Assembly: GCA_900544575.1 (NCBI GenBank)
Contig: UQVO01000001.1
Coordinates: 113,827-177,826 of the forward strand
Reading direction: 5' to 3'
DNA from: an uncultured Eubacteriales bacterium
GTDB taxonomy: Bacteria > Bacillota > Clostridia > Christensenellales > CAG-917
DNA length: 64,000 nucleotides
Positions 32,100 through 40,252 of the stretch are shown piece by piece. Within the stretch, counting starts at the first letter, position 1. The number at the start of each line of letters is the position of its first letter. The position numbers and the translations under genes are program-made. Under the pieces are notes generated by a model. It ran no database searches. It had not been told where the DNA came from and saw nothing but the letters and a program-made list of their open reading frames with translations.

Positions 32100-33539
32100 T
32101 CACTGCCGTGTGACGTCCAGCCTCACCACGGGTTGCGTGACAAAGCACAGCCCCGAGGCGGAACGCAGTTCCAGCCCTATTTTCTTTCCGCTCTTCCCCA
32201 CGAAAACCGTCTGCGGTTCGTCCGAGGCGGCAAGGGGATAGGAATGGATTTCTCCGTCCGTGACCACACGCACTTCCAGCGCATATTTCGTGGTGAGCGT
32301 TACGTCGCGCACCGTCTTGTATGCGGAAGAGGAAAGGTCGCCGTACGGAGTGCGGTATATCTTCTGCGTGGCGGTGCCGAACACTCTCCCGTTTTCGGAA
32401 AACGACCCGAGTTTGCAGGAGTCAGCAAAGTGCACCGAGCACAACAGGTCCGACGCCCCGTGAGAGCGCAGCGCGCACAGGGCGACGAAATTCTGCCCCG
32501 CCATCATACACATATCCCCCGTCGCTATGTCGTAACGCACGAGAGCGTTGTTGACGTAAAGCCCCTGAGCAAGCTCGCCGATGTTCGTCATACACGCCAG
32601 CCAATACGCCCCGTCGTAGTACGCGCCCACGCAGTTTTTGAACGAAGTGAGCTTCGGGAGTTCGGGCACGGCGGGCGTGGCGTCGTAGCCGTCAAACGCG
32701 TAAACGCCCTCGTCGGTCAGGAACATAATCCTGTCGCCGCACAGCGTAATCGTACGTTTATATATCATTCCCGTAGCTGTAAACAGCTTTTTCAGCACAA
32801 ATTCGCTTTGGTCGCCGTATGCCGTCAGACGGTAGATGCCGTGCTCGCGGAAGATGTAGAGATAACCTAGGAAGGACACCGCCGCAAGGGCGTCGCCGCA
32901 TTCGTCCGCAAAGGAGATGTAGCCCGCTTCATCGCCCGACACGTTCCAGTTTTCGGGGTCGAAGTCGTCGGAAAACCACAGTTGGTTGTTCTCGCCGTTG
33001 AGCGTGCCGTATACCCTTTCGTTGTGCACGGTGACGGAAGAAAACCGCGGGGCGGTGAGGACCTCTTTCACGGTGCCGTCGTCCAGCACCGCGAAGGCGC
33101 TGTCAGGCGAGCACATAAGCAGCACGTCCTTGCCGCCGTAGTTGTAGCTGACCGCCGAAGCGCCGGAGGACAGCGTATAGCCTTCCACGGCGTGCCAGGT
33201 GTCCTGCGAAAAAACGGACGTGTAATAGAGTGCGCCGGAAGACGAGCGGATGACTATCCTGTCGTCGTATGCGCCCGACGCGCGCCTGCGGTAATGGAAG
33301 ATGTCTTCGACGAAGACGCCCGAAGGCAGAGCGGGATAATCGCGCCTTGCTCCGCTGCCGTTTGCGGCAAAGCCCTGCGCGCCCGAAAATCCCAGCCCGC
33401 CCGTGAGAGTGCCGTTTTCGATGCGGTAGTTGAACATTTCGGGGGTGTAGTCCCAGTCGAGCACGCTCTCGTCCGTGGTCTTCTTTATGCCCCTGAACCC
33501 TATGCGCTGGGTGCGCGACGAAGTGCGGACTGCGGTCAT
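32100..33539 (-). CDS. P22 gp10-like tail/neck protein
   Basis: A 479-aa protein with repeated four-stranded blades typical of a beta-propeller: VHNERVYGTLNGENNQLWFS, VSFLGYLYIFREHGIYRLT, LCGDRIMFLTDEGVYAFDG and YYDGAYWLACMTN. Length and position match P22 gp10, which plugs onto gp4 below the portal and binds the tailspike (P22 gp10 is about 470 aa). Similarity is by architecture and order, not a clear motif. ATG 33539 has GGGGAGG 8 bases away and overlaps the preceding stop (ATGA). Confidence 0.68.
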   Translation of the reverse strand: MTAVRTSSRTQRIGFRGIKKTTDESVLDWDYTPEMFNYRIENGTLTGGLGFSGAQGFAANGSGARRDYPALPSGVFVEDIFHYRRRASGAYDDRIVIRSSSGALYYTSVFSQDTWHAVEGYTLSSGASAVSYNYGGKDVLLMCSPDSAFAVLDDGTVKEVLTAPRFSSVTVHNERVYGTLNGENNQLWFSDDFDPENWNVSGDEAGYISFADECGDALAAVSFLGYLYIFREHGIYRLTAYGDQSEFVLKKLFTATGMIYKRTITLCGDRIMFLTDEGVYAFDGYDATPAVPELPKLTSFKNCVGAYYDGAYWLACMTNIGELAQGLYVNNALVRYDIATGDMCMMAGQNFVALCALRSHGASDLLCSVHFADSCKLGSFSENGRVFGTATQKIYRTPYGDLSSSAYKTVRDVTLTTKYALEVRVVTDGEIHSYPLAASDEPQTVFVGKSGKKIGLELRSASGLCFVTQPVVRLDVTRQ

Positions 33540-34081
33540 TCGCGCCACCTCCCCGCCCCCAGACGCATCGGTCTGCCCTTGTAGCGCACCGCGGAGAGCG
33601 CTTCGCGGAAGGACGTGTCGTATGCCTCGGCGAGGTCGAAGACTTTGTCCTGAAAATAGTACTCCGCAAGCGTCCCGTCCGATAGCGCGGAGGGCGTCAG
33701 GCGCATATCCTCTATCTCGTCCGTCATTGCCGCTTCGTCGGGGAGATAGGCATAGCGCAGCACCCCTTTTCCGCTGTAATCCGCCGCCAACCCGTCGGGA
33801 CGCGGCCAGAACCTGCGGCGTTTTCCGTCCGCGGTAAACGACACGGGGTAAAGAATGCGCCGCGAAAGCGAGCTCACGTCTATCTCCCCGTCAGAGGCGG
33901 CGACTTCTTCTTCCGCATAAAGCGGTATGTATTCCGTGACCGCTTCGCGGTAAGCTATGTTGAGCGCGGCGAGCAGTCTGTCCGCAAGAGTCTGCTCGGC
34001 GTCCGAAAGGTCGCTTTCGGAAAGAAAATTTTCCCTGCCCATTTTGACCAGGCATTCGCCCAGAACGTCTTTTACAAGCAT
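33536..34081 (-). CDS. Head-tail adaptor, P22 gp4-like
   Basis: A 181-aa helical protein: MLVKDVLGECLVKMGRENFL, AEQTLADRLLAALNIAYREAV and a C-terminal FQDKVFDLAEAYDTSFREAL. Helical head-completion proteins of this size sit directly after the coat gene in P22-like phages (gp4, about 166 aa). It overlaps both neighbours (34072-34081 and 33536-33539), which shows tight translational coupling. Assignment rests on size, composition and order. Confidence 0.6.
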   Translation of the reverse strand: MLVKDVLGECLVKMGRENFLSESDLSDAEQTLADRLLAALNIAYREAVTEYIPLYAEEEVAASDGEIDVSSLSRRILYPVSFTADGKRRRFWPRPDGLAADYSGKGVLRYAYLPDEAAMTDEIEDMRLTPSALSDGTLAEYYFQDKVFDLAEAYDTSFREALSAVRYKGRPMRLGAGRWRE

Positions 34082-34392
34082 AATCCCTCCTTTTCGCAGA
34101 GGATGTGCGCTCTGTCAAGCGCGTTTTTCTCCGCGGCGGCGCGGGCGGCGGCGTTGGCGCGTTCGATTTCGCGCATTACCGCCTCCGCCCTTTCCACGCG
34201 GGTTTCGCGGACGCGCGCAACCGTGCGCGCGTCCGGCACCCCGCCCTGCACGGTCATTTGCAGAGCGCCCGAAGCGTGGATTTCGTATCTCCCGAGTGCG
34301 GGGTTATAAAACAGCTCGTATCTCGGGTCGATTTCTTTCAGCCTGTCCGCCACGGAGTACAGGTCGTGTTCTACAAGAATAAGGCCCCTCAT
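34072..34392 (-). CDS. Small conserved phage cassette protein
   Basis: A 106-aa protein. Residues 1-45 form a mixed domain (LYSVADRLKEIDPRYELFYN, then GRYEIHASGAL), followed by a strongly charged helix (RVERAEAVMREIERANAAAR). I do not know a function. The gap to the coat gene is one base and the overlap with the adaptor gene 10 bp, so it belongs to the head operon; a coat-associated or connector role is plausible. Confidence 0.6.
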   Translation of the reverse strand: MRGLILVEHDLYSVADRLKEIDPRYELFYNPALGRYEIHASGALQMTVQGGVPDARTVARVRETRVERAEAVMREIERANAAARAAAEKNALDRAHILCEKEGLCL

Positions 34393-34393
34393 A

Positions 34394-35785
34394 TCACAGA
34401 TAAGTCGCCGTGAGAGTGATGTTCGAATTCACGGGCGTGTCGAAGTCGTACTCTTCTCCGTCAAGCTCCCACTGCACGAAGCCCACTCCCGATTTGGTGG
34501 GATTGGCGGGTTTGACGGCCTTGCCGCCCGGCAGCACTATCTGCGGGCTGACGTCGCTGCCGCCTGCGGAGTCGAAGGTGACAGTGTAATAAGACGTGCC
34601 GGACGAAGAGGAGTCCGAACCGTCGAAGACGAGTTTCGCCTGTCCCATGGGACGCGCGCAAAGCAAGTCCGCATACTTGACGAGGGTCGCGCTGTAAGAC
34701 GCCTTGCCGGGGATTTGGTGCAGGACGCTGCCGCTCTCCCCTTCCAGCCATCTCCAATCGCAGAGCTGATGGAGCTTGAAGTCCTCGGAATTGAGCAGAT
34801 AGACCGTGCCGTCCGCGACGAACCTGTCCGCGACGAAGGGTATGCCCGCGTAAGAGAGCGCCTTATAGCCGCCGTCGAGGTTCATATAATCGAGGTTGGT
34901 GCGGTTTTCGGTGAGGAAATCCACATACTGGCGTCTTGCGTCGAATGCTGCGACGATGAAATCGATGCTGCCGCCCGCAACCTGTTCGATGACGTCGATG
35001 GCGGACTGTATCGCACCGGGAGTGACCTTGCCCGTCACGTTCTTGACGTAAGGTTTCAGGAAGCTGTAATCGCTGCGGTTGAGCCCGTAGATGGTGGGAG
35101 TGTCGCCGAACACCGCTTCGAGCCCCGTGATTTCGTTGCCCTTCGAGCCCTGGACGTAGATTTTGTATCCCGCGCCGATTTTGGCGGACGCGGCGATGCT
35201 GAGCTTCACCGTCTTTGCGTCGCGGTCTATGGAAAGAATGCGCGCGCCGCTCACGGTGTTGTCCTTTGCGTCGGAAGAATTGTAGACGTCCACCGTCATA
35301 CCTTCCATAAGCGCGCGGACGCTGTCCACGGTCACGACGTCGTTGGACGCGCCCGTGTTCTCCACCGTGGTCGCGATGAGTCCGCTGCCGTCGCCGTACA
35401 GCATACGCCCGAAGTTGAACTTGCTGGCTTTGAGCAGTCCGTCCATTTCCGCGTTGAGCAGATTGACGAACGCGCCCGCGCTGTTCTGGGAAGCTCTCAC
35501 CGCTTTGTCGGAAATCTCAATCCTTCCGAAAAGGTTTTTGAGGGTGAGGGTGAACTGCGCGTAATTGTTGCCGCCGCTTGCGGGCAGACTGTCCGTTTCG
35601 CCGCCCGAACCTATGCCGCCGTTGATGCCGTAGGGCGCGAGTTTTCTGACCTCTTTGCCCCATACGTCCGCGCCCGTCTGACCTATCTTCGCGAGCAGCG
35701 GATTTATCCCGACATTGAGTTGGTCTGCCAGAACGCCGAGATAAAACGTCTTTAATGCTTTGTCCGCATTTGTGAGTGTAACCAT
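34394..35785 (-). CDS. Major capsid protein with C-terminal InlB B-repeat-like domain
   Basis: A 463-aa protein. The N-terminal 390 residues are a coat protein of the HK97/P22 type: NADKALKTFYLGVLADQLN, GGNNYAQFTLTLKNLFGRIE, an inserted beta domain (VTVDSVRALMEGMTVDVYN) and SIDFIVAAFDARRQYVDFL. After a Ser-rich linker (DGSDSSSSG), the last 65 residues read YYTVTFDSAGGSDVSP, then GFVQWELDGEEYDFDTPV and NITLTATYL. This is the pattern of the InlB B-repeat (Listeria-Bacteroides repeat), a small Ig-like unit of surface proteins. It is most likely displayed outside the capsid. Confidence 0.85.
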   Translation of the reverse strand: MVTLTNADKALKTFYLGVLADQLNVGINPLLAKIGQTGADVWGKEVRKLAPYGINGGIGSGGETDSLPASGGNNYAQFTLTLKNLFGRIEISDKAVRASQNSAGAFVNLLNAEMDGLLKASKFNFGRMLYGDGSGLIATTVENTGASNDVVTVDSVRALMEGMTVDVYNSSDAKDNTVSGARILSIDRDAKTVKLSIAASAKIGAGYKIYVQGSKGNEITGLEAVFGDTPTIYGLNRSDYSFLKPYVKNVTGKVTPGAIQSAIDVIEQVAGGSIDFIVAAFDARRQYVDFLTENRTNLDYMNLDGGYKALSYAGIPFVADRFVADGTVYLLNSEDFKLHQLCDWRWLEGESGSVLHQIPGKASYSATLVKYADLLCARPMGQAKLVFDGSDSSSSGTSYYTVTFDSAGGSDVSPQIVLPGGKAVKPANPTKSGVGFVQWELDGEEYDFDTPVNSNITLTATYL

Positions 35786-35794
35786 AAAATTCTC

Positions 35795-36451
35795 CTATTC
35801 CGTATCTTTCAAAAAGAGACTGCCCGCCTCTTCGATGCTCTTCGGGACCTTTCTCGGAGCCACGCCGAACTGTCCGCCGTCCCGCATAACCACGGGAGGC
35901 TGTCCTTCGCGCAGCCCTTTGAGATAGCCCTCCACGACCGCCGCCTTTACGGCGGTTGAGGTCAGCACGTGTTCACGCAGGAATTGTCCGTCGGAAAGCA
36001 TTTGCTCCGGCGTGCGGAATGACGCGGCGAGCACGCGCACCAGCGCGTTCGTCAGACAGTTGCGGTCGGATTTGAGTTCGGGATGGCTCATAATCTCTTT
36101 CGCCATCTCCTTCGCAAAGGGCTTCGCGGCGGGGATTTCGACGAAAAACTTGTCCACCGCTCCTTTCCACTCTTCCGCCGTAGGCTCGAACGGCGCTTCC
36201 TTTTCGGCAAGCATCCTCTCCGCCTCCGCAAGCCTCTGCGAACGGCGGGTGAATTCCTTTTCCAGCTCGCCGTACGCTTTCAGCAGTTCCTCGGGGTTCC
36301 TGAATTTTCCGCAGGCACTTCCCTTTTCTTCCTTGTTTTCGCCGCCGTCGGCGGCTTCGCGGACCTCCGCCTCTTCCGCGGCGGTTCCGTCCTTCTTCGC
36401 CCCGCTCTCTTCCGCGGGCACGCCTTTGAGTTCAGGCTCTTTCTTCTTCAT
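35795..36451 (-). CDS. Capsid scaffolding protein-like
   Basis: A 218-aa, highly charged protein. Residues 1-50 are Glu/Lys/Ala-rich and disordered, a coiled coil (ELLKAYGELEKEFTRRSQRL, AEAERMLAEKEAPF) follows, then a helical C-terminal part. This composition and the place between portal and coat genes match scaffolding proteins of P22-like phages (gp8). ATG 36451 is set by GGAGGAG and overlaps the portal stop by 20 bp. No protease motif is seen. Confidence 0.72.
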   Translation of the reverse strand: MKKKEPELKGVPAEESGAKKDGTAAEEAEVREAADGGENKEEKGSACGKFRNPEELLKAYGELEKEFTRRSQRLAEAERMLAEKEAPFEPTAEEWKGAVDKFFVEIPAAKPFAKEMAKEIMSHPELKSDRNCLTNALVRVLAASFRTPEQMLSDGQFLREHVLTSTAVKAAVVEGYLKGLREGQPPVVMRDGGQFGVAPRKVPKSIEEAGSLFLKDTE

Positions 36452-38318
36452 CGCTTTCTCCTCCGAATCTCCTTTGCAGTTCCGCCACGCCCTCTCCGAG
36501 TGCGGCAAGTTCTCTGTGTTTGCCTATGTGCGCGCTCACCCTGTCGTGGAACGCCCTGTCCTTCACGCAGGGAGCGGACACGCAGAGCTTGGTGTGTTCG
36601 GTGATGTGGAGCGCGTGGTCGTCCAGCACGTCGGGGACGACGTCTTTCGTGCGCAGTTCGAAGTTTTCCCTCTCCGCCTTTGCGATGTGCGCCTCGTCCG
36701 CGTCGCGGGACTGCTCCCAGTTGCCGAAGCCGAGCAGTTCGAGTATCTTGGTTTTGGTGCGCGCGCTGAGAGTGCCGTTCTCGTCCGAAAACAGACCGAG
36801 GTTGAGCAGGTCGTAGACCATCGCGCGGCGAGAGGAGAGGGAGTCCTCAATCTCGTTGACGGTGTCGAACGCCACGTCCTCGGAGCCCAGGTCGTTTGCC
36901 GAAAAGCTCATCACTTCCACTTCGCCGCCTTCGCCCACAACGCGTTTCAGGCGCGGCGCGCTCCCGAACTGCTTATAAAGCCTGATGATGTGTTTCCCTA
37001 TCCGCTTCACCGCCTCGCGCAGGCTGTCCGCGGTCAGGGATATGCGCGTGTCGTCCTGTTCCAGAAGCAGGGATATCGCCGTGCCCGACGACACGTTGGA
37101 CGGCACCTGCGAATAAGTCGTCACCTCGCTGACGCCGCTTATCATCACGAATTCGTTGAGAAGTTTCTCCTCCTCCACGCCGAATTCGGACGGCACCTGC
37201 CCCGCGTTCAGCATCACGGGCGGCGCGCTGCCCTGCCTGTAAACGAGTATCTTTCCGGGCGGAAGCCCCTCCTCTTCGAGAGCGTCCGTATCCACGCTCC
37301 CGTCCTCGACGGCGAGCACCCCCATTGCGATGCGGTTCATAAATTCGTGCTTGCGGTTTTTCACGGCGTTGTAGGCACGCTGAACGGGTATGACCCTCTC
37401 CACGACGCTCGCTCCGAAGAAGTTCCCAAGCGATTCCAGACACAGCTGCTTCGCGAAAGGATATCCGCGCTTGCCGTCCTCTCCGTTAACGTAAGGCAGA
37501 GGACCGTCGTGAACGAGAGTGTCCCCCGCGACGATGACCAGCCTGCCGTCGGGATGTTCTTCCGTGGGAAGCTCGTATTTTTCTATCACCAGCACCGCGT
37601 CTTCCCTCGCCTCCGACACCATTTTGGGCGCGGTGGCGTGATAGCCGAACCCGCCCAGCACGTCCGCGTTCTCGAAAGAGAACACGTTGAGCGTCCTGCC
37701 CTGCACGCGTTTGCCCCATATGCGGAACACGTCCTCCGTGCCCAGCACCTTGGCGTGCATTATGGACGGCTGTTTGTCGATGTCCTCTATCGCGATGTTT
37801 TCGGGGAAAATCTCGAAAGGCGGACATACGCTTATGCGCACGTCGCCCTCGCGCAGCTTTCCGTCCGCGTCCAGCACCATACCCTTTGAGGTGTCCCAGG
37901 TGATTTTGTAGAACGCGCACCCCGTCACCTCGCTCCAAGTGTTCGCCTCGCCCATAAGCGCGGAAAACCCGTTCTCCGCGGACACCGCCTGAATGAGTTT
38001 CGTCGCCACTTCCGCGGACGCCTTGTCCGCATCGTCCGCCGTGGCGGGGCGCACGCTGGCTTTCGCCTTCACCCTTGCGAGTTTGGAAAGCCGCGTTTCA
38101 AGCATAGGCGCGATGTGGTTGTACACCTCGCGGCACTGCCAGTAGTACTGCCTGCCGTATTCCTCCACGTCGCCGCGCGAAGATATCTCCGCAAACTGGT
38201 TGCCTATCACGAAGTTCATATTCAGCCGCCAGTTGAGCTCGACGGGACGTCTGGCTTCCTGCCTTTTCGCGAAGTCTTCCAGCACCGCGGACACGGTCTG
38301 CTTTTCCTTTTCAGTCAT
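36432..38318 (-). CDS. Phage portal protein, P22-like
   Basis: A 628-aa portal protein. The N-terminus (MTEKEKQTVSAVLEDFAKRQ) leads into NWRLNMNFVIGNQFAEI and YYWQCREVYNHIAPMLETRL, the usual opening of large portal proteins. The core includes VCPPFEIFPENIAIEDIDKQ and VERVIPVQRAYNAVKNRKHE, and a helical barrel region at the end. Its size is near P22 gp1 (725 aa) rather than the 400-aa siphophage portals. It overlaps the previous gene by 8 bp and is downstream of terL. Confidence 0.88.
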   Translation of the reverse strand: MTEKEKQTVSAVLEDFAKRQEARRPVELNWRLNMNFVIGNQFAEISSRGDVEEYGRQYYWQCREVYNHIAPMLETRLSKLARVKAKASVRPATADDADKASAEVATKLIQAVSAENGFSALMGEANTWSEVTGCAFYKITWDTSKGMVLDADGKLREGDVRISVCPPFEIFPENIAIEDIDKQPSIMHAKVLGTEDVFRIWGKRVQGRTLNVFSFENADVLGGFGYHATAPKMVSEAREDAVLVIEKYELPTEEHPDGRLVIVAGDTLVHDGPLPYVNGEDGKRGYPFAKQLCLESLGNFFGASVVERVIPVQRAYNAVKNRKHEFMNRIAMGVLAVEDGSVDTDALEEEGLPPGKILVYRQGSAPPVMLNAGQVPSEFGVEEEKLLNEFVMISGVSEVTTYSQVPSNVSSGTAISLLLEQDDTRISLTADSLREAVKRIGKHIIRLYKQFGSAPRLKRVVGEGGEVEVMSFSANDLGSEDVAFDTVNEIEDSLSSRRAMVYDLLNLGLFSDENGTLSARTKTKILELLGFGNWEQSRDADEAHIAKAERENFELRTKDVVPDVLDDHALHITEHTKLCVSAPCVKDRAFHDRVSAHIGKHRELAALGEGVAELQRRFGGESDEEERA

Positions 38319-38652
38319 TGTGTTCTCCTTTTTTTCCGCGCGCGCCGGGCTGCCGCCGTGCGGACGCGCCGTTTTTCTGTTTTCCGCTCTTCTCCGCCGC
38401 CGCAAGCTCCGCGAGCAGCCTTTCCTTTTCCGCCAGCAGTTCCTCGTCGGAAAGAGTGTCCGTTCCCCTGCCCGCCGAGAGTTCGAGGTAGGTTTTGAGC
38501 GCCGTGCTGTCGGGCGGATAATACTTTTTGGTCACCTTGCGTTTGGTGAGCACGAGTTCTCCCTCCGGCGTCACGGCGTACTCTTCCTGCACCTCGTCGC
38601 GGGAATAGCCCGTGGCTTTTTTGAGAAGAGTTTTCAAAATCTCGTCATCCAT
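38311..38652 (-). CDS. Small charged protein between terminase and portal
   Basis: A 113-aa protein: MDDEILKTLLKKATGYSRDE, EEYAVTPEGELVLTKRKVTK, a coiled segment (DEELLAEKERLLAELAAAEK) and a basic tail. Similar small proteins lie between terL and portal in many phages of gut Firmicutes; the function is not known to me. ATG 38652 has GAAGGGAG. It overlaps terL by 19 bp and portal by 8 bp. Confidence 0.65.
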   Translation of the reverse strand: MDDEILKTLLKKATGYSRDEVQEEYAVTPEGELVLTKRKVTKKYYPPDSTALKTYLELSAGRGTDTLSDEELLAEKERLLAELAAAEKSGKQKNGASARRQPGARGKKGEHND

Positions 38653-40073
38653 GCTTTCTCCCTTCTGACGGCGCGGACGAGGCTTTCTTTGTCGCGCTGG
38701 ATAACAGTCTTTTCGGGCACGGCGGGAAGAGAAGGCGGCGGCTGCGTCATCACAAAATATCTCAGCTCGTCGAGAGCGTGGTCGTCGACTTTCCGCGGCC
38801 TGTCGCCGTCCCCCCACCAGTAACCTTTGAGTTCGCGAATCAGATTCACGCAGTCGCGGAAGATAAATATCCGCGTCGGCACTCGACTGAACAGCGACTT
38901 TACGCGTTGAATTCCGCTGTACAAGTCCTTGTTCACGCGTGTATTGACCGCAATGCCCCTTTCGTAGAACAGCTCCGCGACGCTCTTCTCCGAGGCGAGC
39001 GTACGCTGCGACGCGGCGCTGTCTATGAGGGCGCGGAGCCTACCCGACGTGTCCCTTCGCCATCCGAGGCGGTCGGCAAGCGCGAGGATTTTCTCCGCGT
39101 GCCAATCGATGCCGCGTCCCCTTTCGTAGTGCTCTCCCACGACGTAGATTGCGCCGTCGAAATCCACGGCGTAGAAGTGACAGCTGGTGGGGTTGTTCAG
39201 CCCGGGGTCGATGGACACCGCGCACTGCCATTCGGGCGGCACGTCGAACGGGTCGATGACGTGACGTTCGGGGTCGAATTCGGGATAGACCAGCCCCTCC
39301 CCTGCAAAGAACCTGCCGTAACGCCTCGACTGCTGCTCGTCCGCGGACATCACCGCCGACATATTCTCCACTTCCGCTGGGTCGAGGTAAGGATTGTCCT
39401 TCCACTCCATATGGGTGCACCACACTTCGGGGTCGTTGCGGGAGTTGAGCTCTATCTCGTCGTACACCCAAGTCAGCCCTTTGAGGGGGGTCATTGTGCC
39501 GAAGATATACCCCGACCTGTCGAAGACGCGCATCCTGCATTCCTCGTAAACGTCGAGGGGCGGCTCCTCGTCGAACCACACGAAGTCCAGCGACGCACCC
39601 TGAAATTTTTCTCTGCCCTGGTCGCAGGACTTGAACCCGAGTTTCGATATGCCGCCGAAAGCGTTGCGCACCAGAATGTGGTCGATTATGCCGTATTCGG
39701 GCGACCCTTTCCTGCCGCTCGTCATCACCACGTCCTCTATGCGCCGCGGCGGCAGATATTTCAGGATTTTGGACTGCGCCACATCCCGCTGCACCTGTTG
39801 CGTAAGGCTGACCACCCATCCCTGCACGTCGGGACGGTTAGGCTTGTAAGGGTGCTCTCCCAGCGCCAGCCACACGCTTTCTACGGCGCCGCATTCCGTC
39901 TTGCCGGAACGGTTGCCGCCGAACACCCAGCGGTTGCGCTGCTGCGCGCGGTGAAACTCCGTCTGTTTGAGGTGCACCTTGTCCGCGTTATAGCGGCGGA
40001 GAGGCTCCGACGCCCGCGCCGCAAGCTCGCTCTCTATCCGCAATATCCCTCGCACGACTTCTTTCTCGTCCAT
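38634..40073 (-). CDS. terL: Phage terminase large subunit
   Basis: A 479-aa DNA-packaging motor. ATPase: Walker A FGGNRSGKTE (about 51-60), Walker B LDFVWFDEEP, coupling motif GTMTPLKG. Nuclease: AVSIDPGLNNPTSCHFYAVD with the first acidic ligand, RALIDSAASQRTL and DDHALDELRYFVM with the last. No small terminase is found beside it; the upstream neighbour is an unrelated, divergent gene. It is first of ten closely packed virion genes. Confidence 0.95.
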   Translation of the reverse strand: MDEKEVVRGILRIESELAARASEPLRRYNADKVHLKQTEFHRAQQRNRWVFGGNRSGKTECGAVESVWLALGEHPYKPNRPDVQGWVVSLTQQVQRDVAQSKILKYLPPRRIEDVVMTSGRKGSPEYGIIDHILVRNAFGGISKLGFKSCDQGREKFQGASLDFVWFDEEPPLDVYEECRMRVFDRSGYIFGTMTPLKGLTWVYDEIELNSRNDPEVWCTHMEWKDNPYLDPAEVENMSAVMSADEQQSRRYGRFFAGEGLVYPEFDPERHVIDPFDVPPEWQCAVSIDPGLNNPTSCHFYAVDFDGAIYVVGEHYERGRGIDWHAEKILALADRLGWRRDTSGRLRALIDSAASQRTLASEKSVAELFYERGIAVNTRVNKDLYSGIQRVKSLFSRVPTRIFIFRDCVNLIRELKGYWWGDGDRPRKVDDHALDELRYFVMTQPPPSLPAVPEKTVIQRDKESLVRAVRREKAWMTRF

Positions 40074-40145
40074 GCCGCAATGCTATCCGCGTGAAAAGTC
40101 AAAATCAAACTTTTATGTCACCGCAGGGCGCGGAAAACGGCACGC

Positions 40146-40178
40146 AAAAAAACGCGGACGGAAATATTTCCGTCCGCG
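40146..40178 (-). terminator. Strong leftward terminator upstream of terL
   Basis: CGCGGACGGAAAT (40153-40165) and ATTTCCGTCCGCG (40166-40178) form a 26-bp perfect palindrome. In the minus direction it is followed by seven Ts (A7 at 40146-40152). It would stop leftward transcripts before they reach terL, so terL needs a promoter within 40074-40145 or antitermination. Confidence 0.8.
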
Positions 40179-40252
40179 GAACAAAAGTCAAACTTTGTTG
40201 AAAATGTGCTTAAAGACTTTATTTTCGACTATAATTATTGTAGTATATGAGC

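Noticed and set aside
30955..40073. Complete prophage
   Set aside because: No integrase, repressor, replication, lysis or tail-fibre gene and no attachment-site repeats are visible.
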